Both the position numbers and the translations under genes were made by a program. A stretch of 64,000 nucleotides of DNA from Actinobacteria bacterium UBA2184 (GTDB taxonomy: Bacteria > Actinomycetota > Coriobacteriia > Anaerosomatales > Anaerosomataceae), in assembly GCA_002328745.1 (NCBI GenBank), contig DCVQ01000015.1:45747-109746 (forward strand), in the 5' to 3' direction. How positions within the stretch are numbered: position 1 is the stretch's first letter; every line of letters begins with the position of its first letter. The notes beneath the pieces are model-generated. The model ran no database searches. It was given only the letters and a program-made list of their open reading frames with translations, and was not told where the DNA came from. Positions 38,284-46,382 of this stretch are shown piece by piece.

Positions 38284-38303
38284 AATAACCGCAGGTAGAT
38301 GAC
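38284..38303. repeat. 20-bp repeat shared with the left end of element A
   Basis: AATAACCGCAGGTAGATGAC, identical to 881-900. It lies 34 bp before the rightmost core. Confidence 0.7.
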
Positions 38304-38337
38304 CTGAGAGCCATTGAGCGCTAGTGCACAGGGCGAC

Positions 38338-38375
38338 TTAGGAAACCTGTGCTCTATCCCCTGAGCTAAGAGGGC
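38338..38375 (-). pseudogene. Displaced original 5' half of host tRNA-Arg(CCU); attR
   Basis: TTAGGAA core followed by anticodon stem, D-arm (GCTC ... GAGC) and acceptor GCCCTCT read on the minus strand. It is the original partner of 808-845. A TAGAAT -10 box lies on its upstream side at 38390-38385, so the host promoter now reads only this half and then element B. Confidence 0.88.
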
Positions 38376-38384
38376 GCGTCGTGG

Positions 38385-38390
38385 ATTCTA
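38385..38390 (-). promoter_or_regulatory. -10 box (TAGAAT) of the original tRNA-Arg promoter
   Basis: Ten bases upstream of tRNA position 1; the -35 is not obvious. Confidence 0.4.
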
Positions 38391-38506
38391 CCACCCGCGG
38401 GTGAGCGGCTCCACGGGAAGTGCGTCGTGTGGCTTCCGGGGCGCGATACAATAGAGGCAGCATCCCCGCCCCGGCAGTGGGAACCTTTCGTACCGAAGGA
38501 GCGTGC

Positions 38507-39208
38507 GTGCGCGGCATGCCCGCACTCAAGCCGTTCGTCGTGGTCACCGGCCACTACGGCTGCGGCAAGACGAACCTGTCGCTGAACCTGGCGCTCGATC
38601 TCGCCGGACGTGGCGGAGCCGCCACGATCGTCGATCTCGACGTCGTGAACCCGTACTTCCGTTCGTCCGACTACACCGCGATGCTTGCCGGGCGCGGCGT
38701 GCGCGTGATCTCGCCCACCTTCGCCGGAACGACCCTCGACACGCCGTCCCTCTCGGCCGCTGTCTACTCGGCGTTCGAGAGCACCGATGCGGTCGTCTTC
38801 GACGTGGGCGGCGATGATGCCGGCGCAACCGCGCTCGGGCGTTTCGCGGCGGAGTTCGCCAGGATCGACCACGACCTGCTGTACGTGGTGAACCACTACC
38901 GCAACCTCACGGCGACGCCCGCGGAGGCCGCCGCGCTTCTCGGCGAGATCGAGGCGGTCTCGCGCCTCACGGCCACCGGGGTCGTCAACAACTCGCACCT
39001 ACGGGACGAGACGACCACGGCGACCGTGCTCGATGCGGTGGATTACGGCCGCGAGACGGCCGCGCTGCTCGGCCTGCCCCTCATCTGCACCACCGTGCCG
39101 CGGAGGATTGTGAGCGGATTCTCCGAAGACCCACGGGACGCATCGTTCGTGGAAAACGCGTATCCTATCGAGATTCACGTTCGCACGCCCTGGGAGGACC
39201 ACACCTAG
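38507..39208 (+). CDS. ParA/MinD-like P-loop ATPase
   Basis: A 233-residue NTPase: FVVVTGHYGCGKTNLSLNLA is a deviant Walker A (GCGKTN), ATIVDLDVVNPYFRSSDY contains the signature Asp of the ParA/SIMIBI class, and VVFDVGGDDAGATALGRF is Walker B-like. Substrate unknown. Starts at GTG 38507 with GAAGGAG upstream. It lies directly upstream of the ferredoxin-oxidoreductase genes and may be part of that unit, for example in cofactor insertion or regulation. Confidence 0.8.
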   Translation: MRGMPALKPFVVVTGHYGCGKTNLSLNLALDLAGRGGAATIVDLDVVNPYFRSSDYTAMLAGRGVRVISPTFAGTTLDTPSLSAAVYSAFESTDAVVFDVGGDDAGATALGRFAAEFARIDHDLLYVVNHYRNLTATPAEAAALLGEIEAVSRLTATGVVNNSHLRDETTTATVLDAVDYGRETAALLGLPLICTTVPRRIVSGFSEDPRDASFVENAYPIEIHVRTPWEDHT

Positions 39209-39229
39209 GGTGCATCAGGAGGTCATGGT

Positions 39230-39436
39230 ATGCCGAGGATCATCGTGGACGCGCGCTACTGCAAGGGCTGCGGGCTGTGCGTGGAGGTGTGTCCGCGGGC
39301 GTGCATCGCGCTCGACCCCGACACGCTCAACGACAAGGGGTACCACCCCGCCATGCTCACCGACGAGTCGCTGTGCACCGGTTGCGCCAACTGCGCGCTG
39401 ATGTGCCCCGACGTGGCCATCACGGTCGAAAGGTAG
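39230..39436 (+). CDS. 2-oxoacid:ferredoxin oxidoreductase, delta (ferredoxin) subunit
   Basis: A 68-residue 2[4Fe-4S] ferredoxin: CKGCGLCVEVCPRACIAL and LCTGCANCALMCPDVAI carry the two C-x2-C-x2-C-x3-C clusters. It passes electrons from the catalytic subunits to a soluble ferredoxin. AGGAGG lies upstream of the ATG. First of four consecutive subunit genes. Confidence 0.93.
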   Translation: MPRIIVDARYCKGCGLCVEVCPRACIALDPDTLNDKGYHPAMLTDESLCTGCANCALMCPDVAITVER

Positions 39437-39443
39437 GCGTCAC

Positions 39444-40547
39444 GTGTCCGAGAAAGTCCTGATGAAAGGCAACGAGGCGCTCGCCGAGTCGGCGATCCGC
39501 GCGGGGTGCAGGTTCTTCTTCGGCTACCCCATCACGCCGCAGACCGAGCTTGCCGCCTACATGGCCAAGCGCATGCCCAAGGAGGGCGGCACGTACCTGC
39601 AGGCCGAGAGTGAGATCGCGGCCATCAACATGGTGTACGGGGCCTCGGCGGCCGGCGCGCGCGCGATGACCTCCTCCAGCTCGCCGGGCATCTCGCTCAA
39701 GGCCGAGGGCATCAGCTACCTCGCCGGCGCCGACCTGCCCGCCGTCATCATCAACGTGCAGCGCGGCGGTCCCGGCCTCGGCGGCATCCAGCCGTCGCAA
39801 TCCGACTACTTCCAGGCCACCCGCGCCGCCGGCCACGGCGACTTCCACCTCATCGTGCTCGCACCCTCCACGGTGCAGGAGATGGCCGACTACGTGTTCG
39901 CGGCGTTCGATCTCGCCGACGAGTACCGGACGCCGGTGATGGTGCTCGCCGACGGCATGCTCGGCCAGATGATGGAGCCGGTCGTGATGCCCGAGCCCAG
40001 GGGCGCGCTGCCCGACAAGCCGTGGGCGGTCACCGGCCACAAGGGCGCGCGCGAGCACAACATCGTGAACTCGCTCCACCTGCAGCCCGAGCGGCTCGAG
40101 GAGACCAACATCGAGCGCTACGAGCGCTACGACCGCATCAAGGCCGCCGAGCAGCGCGCCGAGGAGTACCTCGTCGAGGACGCCGACATCGTGCTGGTCG
40201 CCTTTGGCGCAAGCGCCCGCATCGCCCGGAGCGCCGTGAACAAGGCGCGCGAGCGCGGCATCAAAGCCGGCCTCATCCGGCCGATCACGCTCTGGCCGTT
40301 CCCGGTAGATGCGATCGAGCGGGCGAGCGCGACGGCGAAGGCGTTCCTCACCGTGGAGATGAACATGGGCCAGATGGTGGACGACGTGCGCCTGGCCGTG
40401 GCCGGGCGCTTGCCGGTCGCGTTCTACGGCCGCGCGGGCGGCATCATCCCCACGCCCGCCGAGACGCTCGCGAAGATCGAGGAGCTCGCCGCCGAGGTCG
40501 GCATAGCGGTACCGGTCGCCGCCGGCGTGGAAGGAGGCGCGAGATGA
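39444..40547 (+). CDS. vorB: 2-oxoacid:ferredoxin oxidoreductase, alpha subunit (VorB type)
   Basis: A 367-residue alpha subunit. RAGCRFFFGYPITPQTELAA opens the pyrimidine-binding domain. LQAESEIAAINMVYGASAAG and SSSSPGISLKAEGISYLAG are family signatures that most resemble the branched-chain (2-ketoisovalerate) VorB type. GGPGLGGIQPSQSDYFQATR follows. With beta, gamma and delta it converts a 2-oxoacid and CoA to acyl-CoA, CO2 and reduced ferredoxin, typical of anaerobic amino-acid fermentation. Starts at GTG 39444, 8 bp after the delta gene; stop overlaps beta (ATGA). Confidence 0.93.
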   Translation: MSEKVLMKGNEALAESAIRAGCRFFFGYPITPQTELAAYMAKRMPKEGGTYLQAESEIAAINMVYGASAAGARAMTSSSSPGISLKAEGISYLAGADLPAVIINVQRGGPGLGGIQPSQSDYFQATRAAGHGDFHLIVLAPSTVQEMADYVFAAFDLADEYRTPVMVLADGMLGQMMEPVVMPEPRGALPDKPWAVTGHKGAREHNIVNSLHLQPERLEETNIERYERYDRIKAAEQRAEEYLVEDADIVLVAFGASARIARSAVNKARERGIKAGLIRPITLWPFPVDAIERASATAKAFLTVEMNMGQMVDDVRLAVAGRLPVAFYGRAGGIIPTPAETLAKIEELAAEVGIAVPVAAGVEGGAR

Positions 40548-41389
40548 GCAAGGTCGTCTACGAGCGCCCCCATGCCCTCACCGACGCGCAGTTCTCGTAC
40601 TGCCCGGGCTGCACGCACGGCATCGTGCACCGCCTTGTGGCCGAGACGCTCGATGAGCTCGGCATCGAAGGCACCACCGTCGGCATCGCCCCCGTTGGCT
40701 GCTCGGTGCTCGCCTACGAGTTCTTCGCCTGCGATATGGTCCAGGCCGCGCACGGCCGCGCTCCAGCGGTGGCCACCGGCATCAAGCGCGTGAACCCCGC
40801 CAACGTCGTCTTCGCCTACCAGGGCGACGGTGACCTCGCGTCGATCGGCATGGCCGAGACGGTGCACGCCGCCACGCGCGGCGAGAAGATCACCATCATC
40901 TTCATCAACAACGCCATCTACGGCATGACCGGCGGCCAGATGGCCCCCACCTCGCTCCTCAAGCAGGTCACGCAGACGAGCCCCTACGGCCGCAGCGCCG
41001 AGAACGACGGGTTCCCCGTGAGCGTGTGCGAGCTGCTGGCCACCCTCGACGGCGTCGCGCTCGCCGAGCGCGTGACCGTGGACTCGCCCAGGAACGTGCG
41101 CGCCGCGAAGAAAGCCATCAAGAAGGCGTTCGAGTACCAGATCGAGGGCGTCGGCTACACCATCATCGAGGTCGTCTCGACGTGCCCCACCAACTGGGGG
41201 CTGTCGCCCTCCGAGGCGCTCGTGTGGATGCGCGAGCACATGCTGCCCCACTACCCGCTCGGCGTGTACAAGGACGTGAAGGCCGACGGGTTCGCGAACG
41301 TGCTCGAGGCCGCCGAGGCCAAGGCCGCGGCTCGCGCCGAGGCGTCCGCCGCTCCGAAAGCCGCGAAGGACGAGGGAGGCGACGAGTGA
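40544..41389 (+). CDS. 2-oxoacid:ferredoxin oxidoreductase, beta (TPP-binding) subunit
   Basis: A 281-residue TPP subunit: FSYCPGCTHGIVHRLVAETL, GIAPVGCSVLAYEFFACDMV, and FAYQGDGDLASIGMAETVHA with the GDGD TPP/Mg site, then INNAIYGMTGGQMAPTSLLK. C-terminal Ala/Lys-rich tail is a lineage-specific extension. ATG overlaps alpha's stop, and TGATG couples it to the gamma gene. Confidence 0.93.
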   Translation: MSKVVYERPHALTDAQFSYCPGCTHGIVHRLVAETLDELGIEGTTVGIAPVGCSVLAYEFFACDMVQAAHGRAPAVATGIKRVNPANVVFAYQGDGDLASIGMAETVHAATRGEKITIIFINNAIYGMTGGQMAPTSLLKQVTQTSPYGRSAENDGFPVSVCELLATLDGVALAERVTVDSPRNVRAAKKAIKKAFEYQIEGVGYTIIEVVSTCPTNWGLSPSEALVWMREHMLPHYPLGVYKDVKADGFANVLEAAEAKAAARAEASAAPKAAKDEGGDE

Positions 41390-41979
41390 TGGCAGCGCCC
41401 CTCAACCTGCTTCTCGCCGGTTTCGGCGGCCAGGGCATCCTGTTCGCCGGCAAGCTCGTCGCGTATGCGGGCCTCATCGAGGGCCGGGAGCTCTCGTGGC
41501 TGCCGTCTTACGGCCCCGAGATGCGCGGCGGCACCGCCAACTGCAGCGTCTGCCTCGCCGACGAGCCCATCGGCTCGCCGCTGGTGCTCGAGCCCGACGT
41601 GCTCGTGGCGATGAACCAGCCCTCGCTCGACAAGTTCATCGGCGACGTGGTCCCCGGCGGCAAGGTCATCGTGGACTCCACGATGTGCACGCGCATCCCC
41701 GAGCGGGACGACGTGACGATCTTCCCGGTCCCCGCGACGCAGCTGGCCGAGGAAGCGGGCCTCAAGGGGCTCGCGAGCGTCATCCTGGTCGGCAAGCTCC
41801 TGCGCGAGATCGGCTTCTGCGATCCTGCGGCCCTCGACCAGGCGATCGCCAAGAGCGTGCCCGCGAAGAAGGCCCACCTCCTCGGCGCCAACCGCAAGGC
41901 GTTCGAGATCGGCATGACCAACGAGGACGGGGAGTCCTCGCCGGTGTGCTCGCTGCCCGAGGGCTGGACTGCCGGGTAG
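41389..41979 (+). CDS. 2-oxoacid:ferredoxin oxidoreductase, gamma subunit
   Basis: A 196-residue gamma subunit: LLLAGFGGQGILFAGKLVAY, then LPSYGPEMRGGTANCSVCLA and LGANRKAFEIGMTNE. The gamma domain binds CoA and completes the four-chain enzyme. It begins within the beta stop codon. No missing subunit. Confidence 0.93.
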   Translation: MAAPLNLLLAGFGGQGILFAGKLVAYAGLIEGRELSWLPSYGPEMRGGTANCSVCLADEPIGSPLVLEPDVLVAMNQPSLDKFIGDVVPGGKVIVDSTMCTRIPERDDVTIFPVPATQLAEEAGLKGLASVILVGKLLREIGFCDPAALDQAIAKSVPAKKAHLLGANRKAFEIGMTNEDGESSPVCSLPEGWTAG

Positions 41980-42009
41980 GGTCTTCAACCGCAACATGAG
42001 GAGCGAATC

Positions 42010-42561
42010 ATGACGACGCACCTGGAGGATATCGGCCTGCGCATCAAGGGGCTGCGCGAGGCCTGCGACATCTCACGGGAGGAGATGGCCAGGGACCTCG
42101 GCGTCTCCACGGAGACGTACGCCGCTTACGAGGAGACCGGCGCCGACGTGCCGATCTCGGCCATCTTCCACATGGCGAGCAAGTTCGGGGTAGACCTCAC
42201 CGAGATCCTCACGGGGGTCGCCGCGCGGCTCGACACCTACCAGGTAGTGAAAGCGGGCGCGGGCCGCACGGTCGACCGCTACCCCGGCTACAACTATCAG
42301 GACCTGGCCTGGGGCTTCGGCCACAAGATCATGCAGCCGCTGCTCGTGACGCTCGATCCCTCCGACGAGCCTGCCGAGCTGGTGACCCACATCGGCCAGG
42401 AGTTCAACCTGGTGCTCGAGGGCACCGTGGTCGTCACCTTCGACGACAAGGAGATCGTTCTCGAGCGAGGCGACAGCATCTACTTCAACCCGCGCCACCC
42501 GCACGGGCAGAAGTGCGGGGGCCCCACGCCCGCCCAGTTCGTCACCATCATCGCCGAGTAG
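42010..42561 (+). CDS. XRE-cupin transcriptional regulator
   Basis: A 183-residue protein: N-terminal XRE HTH (IKGLREACDISREEMARDLG, about 10-70) and C-terminal cupin (PAELVTHIGQEFNLVLEGTV, FDDKEIVLERGDSIYFNPRH, then PHGQKCGG). Ligand-sensing regulators of this type control adjacent metabolic genes. Position between the oxidoreductase and the acyl-CoA synthetase suggests it senses the acid or acyl product. Confidence 0.92.
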   Translation: MTTHLEDIGLRIKGLREACDISREEMARDLGVSTETYAAYEETGADVPISAIFHMASKFGVDLTEILTGVAARLDTYQVVKAGAGRTVDRYPGYNYQDLAWGFGHKIMQPLLVTLDPSDEPAELVTHIGQEFNLVLEGTVVVTFDDKEIVLERGDSIYFNPRHPHGQKCGGPTPAQFVTIIAE

Positions 42562-42579
42562 CGGCGGGAGAGCCGGAGC

Positions 42580-44253
42580 ATGGACCACATCCTCAAGCGG
42601 TACTGCCTTCGCATCGGGTTCGACTCGTACGAGGACTTCATCGCGCACTTCACCATCGAGACGCCCGATGACTTCAACTTCGGCTACGACGTCGTGGACG
42701 AGTGGGCGCGTGCCGAGCCCGACAAGCGGGCCCTCGTGTGGTGCGATGACGACGGCGCCGAGCGCACGTTCACGTTCGCCGAGATTTCGCGCCTCTCCAA
42801 CCGGATCGCCAACGCCTTCACCGACCTGGGCATCGTCAAGGGCGACGTGGTCATGCTCGTCCTGCGGCGGCGCTGGGAGTACTGGGTGACGGCCGTGGCG
42901 CTCCACAAGATCGGGGCGGTGCTGATCCCCGGGTCGATCCAGCTCACCGCCAAGGACATCGTGTACCGCGCCGAGAGCGCGGGCGTGAAGATGCTCGTGT
43001 GCGTGGCCGACGACTACGTCGTCTCGCAGGCCGAAGCGGCAGCGCCCGACGCCCCCACGATCGAGCGGCGCGTGATCGTGGCAGGTTCCCGCGACGGGTG
43101 GCTCGGCTTCGATGAGATGCTCGAGGCGCACTCCGACGAGTGGGTGCGTCCGACGGGCGATGCGGCCACGCGCAACGACGACACGATGGCCATCTACTTC
43201 ACGTCGGGCACCACCGGCCTCGCGAAGATGGTGAAGCATGACTTCACGTATCCGCTCGGCCACATCATCACCGCACGCTACTGGCAGCAGGTGGAGGAGG
43301 ACACGCTGCACCTGAGCGTGTCGGATTCGGGCTGGGCCAAGTTCAGCTGGGGCAAGATCTACGGCCAGTGGATCTGCGGCGCCACGGTGTTCGGGTACGA
43401 CATGAAGAAGTTCGTCCCGGCCATGCTCCTGGCGAAGATCGCGCACTACGGCCTCACGACGTTCTGTGCGCCCCCCACGATGTACCGCTTCATGCTGCAG
43501 GAGAACGTGGCGGACCACGACCTTTCGTCGGTCCACACGTGGACGACCGCGGGCGAGCCGCTCAACCCCGAGGTGACCAAGCAGTGGGAGGACGTCACCG
43601 GCAAGAAGATCCGCGAGGGCTTCGGCCAGACCGAGAGCGTAGTGCTCCTCGCCACGTTCCCGTGGGTCGAGCCTCGTCCCGGCTCGATGGGCAAGCCGTC
43701 TCCGCTCTACAACATCGAGCTCATCGACGAAGACGGCCGCCAGTGCGACGACGGCGAAGAGGGCGAGATCTGCGTGGCCGGCCTCACGCGGGCGTGGCCC
43801 CCGGGGCTGTTCAGGGGCTACTACCGCGACGAGGTCCTCTCGGCCGAGGCGGTCGGCGGTGATCGCTACAACACCAAGGACGTCGCGTGGCGCGACTCGG
43901 ACGGCTACTACTTCTTCGTGGGGCGCAACGACGACGTCATCAAGTGCTCGGGCTACCGCATCGGCCCGTTCGAGGTCGAGAGCGCGCTCATCGAGCACCC
44001 CGCGGTCGTCGAGTGCGCGGTGACCGCCGCGCCCGACCCGGTCCGCGGCCTCGTCGTGAAGGCCACGATCGTGCTCGCCAAGGGCTGGACGCCGTCGCAG
44101 GAGCTCGCGAAGGAGCTGCAGGAGCACGTCAAGAAGACGACCGCTCCCTACAAGTACCCGAGGATCGTCGAGTTCACCGATGAGCTTCCCAAGACGATCG
44201 GCGGCAAGATCAAGCGCGCGCAGATCCGCCACGACAGCGGAGTCCCCGACTAA
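42580..44253 (+). CDS. AMP-forming acyl-CoA synthetase
   Basis: A 557-residue member of the ANL superfamily. Motifs: AIYFTSGTTGLAKMVKHDFT (P-loop A3), YGLTTFCAPPTMYRFML, REGFGQTESVVLLATF (A5), YNTKDVAWRDSDGYYFFVGR (A7-A8), DDVIKCSGYRIGPFEVESAL and a C-terminal GGKIKRAQIR with the catalytic Lys (A10). It looks like the medium/branched-chain (ACSM-like) group. Together with the 2-oxoacid oxidoreductase it would link branched 2-oxoacids, acyl-CoA and free acids, with ATP exchange. Confidence 0.93.
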   Translation: MDHILKRYCLRIGFDSYEDFIAHFTIETPDDFNFGYDVVDEWARAEPDKRALVWCDDDGAERTFTFAEISRLSNRIANAFTDLGIVKGDVVMLVLRRRWEYWVTAVALHKIGAVLIPGSIQLTAKDIVYRAESAGVKMLVCVADDYVVSQAEAAAPDAPTIERRVIVAGSRDGWLGFDEMLEAHSDEWVRPTGDAATRNDDTMAIYFTSGTTGLAKMVKHDFTYPLGHIITARYWQQVEEDTLHLSVSDSGWAKFSWGKIYGQWICGATVFGYDMKKFVPAMLLAKIAHYGLTTFCAPPTMYRFMLQENVADHDLSSVHTWTTAGEPLNPEVTKQWEDVTGKKIREGFGQTESVVLLATFPWVEPRPGSMGKPSPLYNIELIDEDGRQCDDGEEGEICVAGLTRAWPPGLFRGYYRDEVLSAEAVGGDRYNTKDVAWRDSDGYYFFVGRNDDVIKCSGYRIGPFEVESALIEHPAVVECAVTAAPDPVRGLVVKATIVLAKGWTPSQELAKELQEHVKKTTAPYKYPRIVEFTDELPKTIGGKIKRAQIRHDSGVPD

Positions 44254-44306
44254 AGCTCTCGTCGGGGTGCCGCACTCTCTGCTACCCTCATCGTGGGGGG
44301 GCGCCT

Positions 44307-44972
44307 GTGGAGACATCGCATGTCGCGGTCGAGAAACGGATGCTGGAGGCGGCGCTCGCGCCGGGGGCGCACGTGCTCGAAGCAGGCTGCGGCCGGGGTT
44401 CGCGCCTCGGGCGGGGCGGGCTGATCGCCGAGATCGTCGGCGTGGACGTGGACGCGGAGGCTGGCGAGGGGAATCCAGCACTCGATCGCTTCGTCTGCGC
44501 CGATCTGTGTGGGCGCCTGCCCTTCGATGACGCCGCGTTCGACCTCGTGTACTCGAACTTCGCCGCCGAGCACTTCGCTGAGCCGGCCGTGGCGTTCGCG
44601 GAGTGGCATCGGGTCCTCCGGAGCGGCGGCGCGGTCGTCATGCTGACGAGCAACATCGGCAGTCCGTACCTGTGGATCGCTAACCGGCTGCCGCATGCCG
44701 TGCGCGTGGCGATCAAACGTTCCGGTCCGGGCGTCGACGAGCGCGATGTCATTCCCGCAACCTACCGCGCCAACACCCCCGCGAAGCTCAAGCGGCTCAT
44801 GCGGGACGCCGGGCTCGAACCCGTCGAGGTCGTGATGGTGGCGACCCTGCACCGCTACGCCGGCGAGAGGCGGGTGCTTGCCGGGGCCCTCCGATTCGCC
44901 GAGGCGATACTCCCCCGGTGCGCGCGATCGACGATCGTGGCGCGATTCGAAGCGGTGGGCGCGGCGCGGTAG
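44307..44972 (+). CDS. SAM-dependent methyltransferase
   Basis: A 221-residue class I methyltransferase: HVLEAGCGRGSRLGRGGLI (motif I), AEIVGVDVDAEAGEG (motif II), FDDAAFDLVYSNFAAEHFAE and WHRVLRSGGAVVML (motif IV/V region). Substrate unknown. GTG at 44307 has a run of seven G as ribosome site. The C-terminus (LHRYAGERRVLAGALRFAEA) resembles SAM methyltransferases on small molecules. Confidence 0.85.
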   Translation: METSHVAVEKRMLEAALAPGAHVLEAGCGRGSRLGRGGLIAEIVGVDVDAEAGEGNPALDRFVCADLCGRLPFDDAAFDLVYSNFAAEHFAEPAVAFAEWHRVLRSGGAVVMLTSNIGSPYLWIANRLPHAVRVAIKRSGPGVDERDVIPATYRANTPAKLKRLMRDAGLEPVEVVMVATLHRYAGERRVLAGALRFAEAILPRCARSTIVARFEAVGAAR

Positions 44973-45067
44973 GCGTCGGGCGACGGCGACCGGTGTGCGA
45001 TTTGCTGCGCATGCCGGTACAATGCGCGTGCCGGGACGTCCGGCGCGAGACCTCGGGAGGGGCACGG

Positions 45068-46327
45068 GTGCGGTTCCTGCGTGCGATAGGGACGTTCGCG
45101 GCGGTCGTCGTCGTGAGCGCGGCCGTCACGGTCGGTGCGCTCATCGGCACCGACTCGGTGCTGGCTCTCGGGGGAGCGCCGTCCCTGCAGCAGGTGTGGC
45201 CCGAGGTCGCGTCCGAGCGCAGCACGCCCGAGCCGCCGCCGAGAATCGTGGAGTTCACCGTCGCGGCCGTCGGCGACCTCATGACTCACGGCCCCCAGAT
45301 CGACTCGGCGAAGACCGCGAGCGGCTACGACTTCAACCCGTGCTTCGCTCCGGTCGCCCCGCGCATCTCCGCGGCCGATCTCGCCATCGGCAATCTCGAG
45401 ACGACGCTCTCGGGCGCAGACCGGGGGTACTCGGGCTACCCGCAGTTCAACGCGCCCGACGCGTACGCCGAGGCGCTCGTTGCCGCCGGCTTCGACGTGC
45501 TCACCACCGCCAACAACCACAACCTCGACCGCGGGCCCACCGGGCTCGTGCGCACGCTCGAGGTGCTCGACGGCCTCGGTGCGCTGCACACGGGCACGGC
45601 GCGCACGGCTGAGGAGGCGGCCACCACGCTGGTGACAGAGGTCAAGGGCGTGAAGATCGCGATCCTTGCGTACACGTACGGAATGAACGGCTTCACCGCG
45701 CCGTCGGACAAGCCCTGGATGGTGAACGTCCTGAACGTCGGTAAGATGACCGAGGCGGTCAAGGCGGCCCGCGCCCTCGAGGTCGACCTCGTCATCGTCA
45801 GCATCCACAACGGCGTCGAGTACCAGCGGCAGCCGTCGGCGTCGCAGCGTCAGGTCGAGGAGGCGATGATCGAGGCGGGGGCCGATATCGTGCTCGGCAG
45901 CCACCCGCACGTCATCCAGCCCATGGAGACGATCGAGGTGGCCGAGGCCGACGGCTCCACGCGCACGGCGTTCATCATCCACTCGCTCGGCAACTTCGTC
46001 TCCAACCAACGGGAGCGCTACCGCAACACCGGACTCATCCTCGAGTTCGGCATGGAGAAGAACCTGCGCACCGATAAGACCACGCTCGTCTCGGTCGAGT
46101 ACGTGCCGGTGTGGGTGGACGACGTGGATGCGACCGGCAAGGAGCACCGCGTGCTGCCCATCCGCGACGTGCTCGACGACCCCGCCTACCCGGGTGTGAG
46201 CGCCGACGACCGCGCCCGGATGCAGCAGGCGTGGGACGACACCACGACGCATCTCGGGGGAACGGGCGAGGCGTCCGACGATCCCGGGGCGCTCGTCTTC
46301 TACGGGAAGCCTCTCGCGCGCCAGTAG
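45068..46327 (+). CDS. CapA-family (PGA_cap) protein
   Basis: A 419-residue exported protein: signal anchor (IGTFAAVVVVSAAVTVGALI), then a calcineurin-like PGA_cap domain with AAVGDLMTHGPQIDSAKTAS, AIGNLETTLSGADRGYSGYP, TTANNHNLDRGPTG and VLGSHPHVIQPMET. These D/N/H clusters form the di-metal site. CapA-type proteins act in poly-glutamate capsule export or polymer hydrolysis; without capBC nearby this is probably a paralogue with its own substrate. GTG at 45068 has GGGAGGGG upstream. Confidence 0.85.
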   Translation: MRFLRAIGTFAAVVVVSAAVTVGALIGTDSVLALGGAPSLQQVWPEVASERSTPEPPPRIVEFTVAAVGDLMTHGPQIDSAKTASGYDFNPCFAPVAPRISAADLAIGNLETTLSGADRGYSGYPQFNAPDAYAEALVAAGFDVLTTANNHNLDRGPTGLVRTLEVLDGLGALHTGTARTAEEAATTLVTEVKGVKIAILAYTYGMNGFTAPSDKPWMVNVLNVGKMTEAVKAARALEVDLVIVSIHNGVEYQRQPSASQRQVEEAMIEAGADIVLGSHPHVIQPMETIEVAEADGSTRTAFIIHSLGNFVSNQRERYRNTGLILEFGMEKNLRTDKTTLVSVEYVPVWVDDVDATGKEHRVLPIRDVLDDPAYPGVSADDRARMQQAWDDTTTHLGGTGEASDDPGALVFYGKPLARQ

Positions 46328-46382
46328 GCGGCGTGCCACCGACCCTGCGGCACCTCGCGCGCCCGCGGGTCCGTGCGGGCCG

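Larger units (their letters stand above)
32859..38344. mobile_element. Element B: 5.5-kb integrative plasmid-like element
   Basis: Bounded by TTAGGAA cores at 32859 and 38338. Gene order: integrase, XRE regulator, excisionase, HUH Rep, small membrane protein, HsdR-N nuclease, membrane coiled-coil protein. Same-orientation TGCTACCG repeats lie about 100 bp inside both ends. An integrase, excisionase and rolling-circle Rep together suggest an element that excises and replicates, as actinomycete integrative elements and phage satellites do. Confidence 0.85.

Noticed and set aside
39420..41251. Large minus-strand frames opposite the oxidoreductase genes
   Set aside because: Antisense shadows of the four certain subunit genes.
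42073..44481. 802-codon open frame on the minus strand opposite the XRE-cupin and acyl-CoA synthetase genes
   Set aside because: High-GC antisense shadow: its composition is His/Arg/Asp/Val-heavy without any family motif, and both opposite-strand genes are certain.
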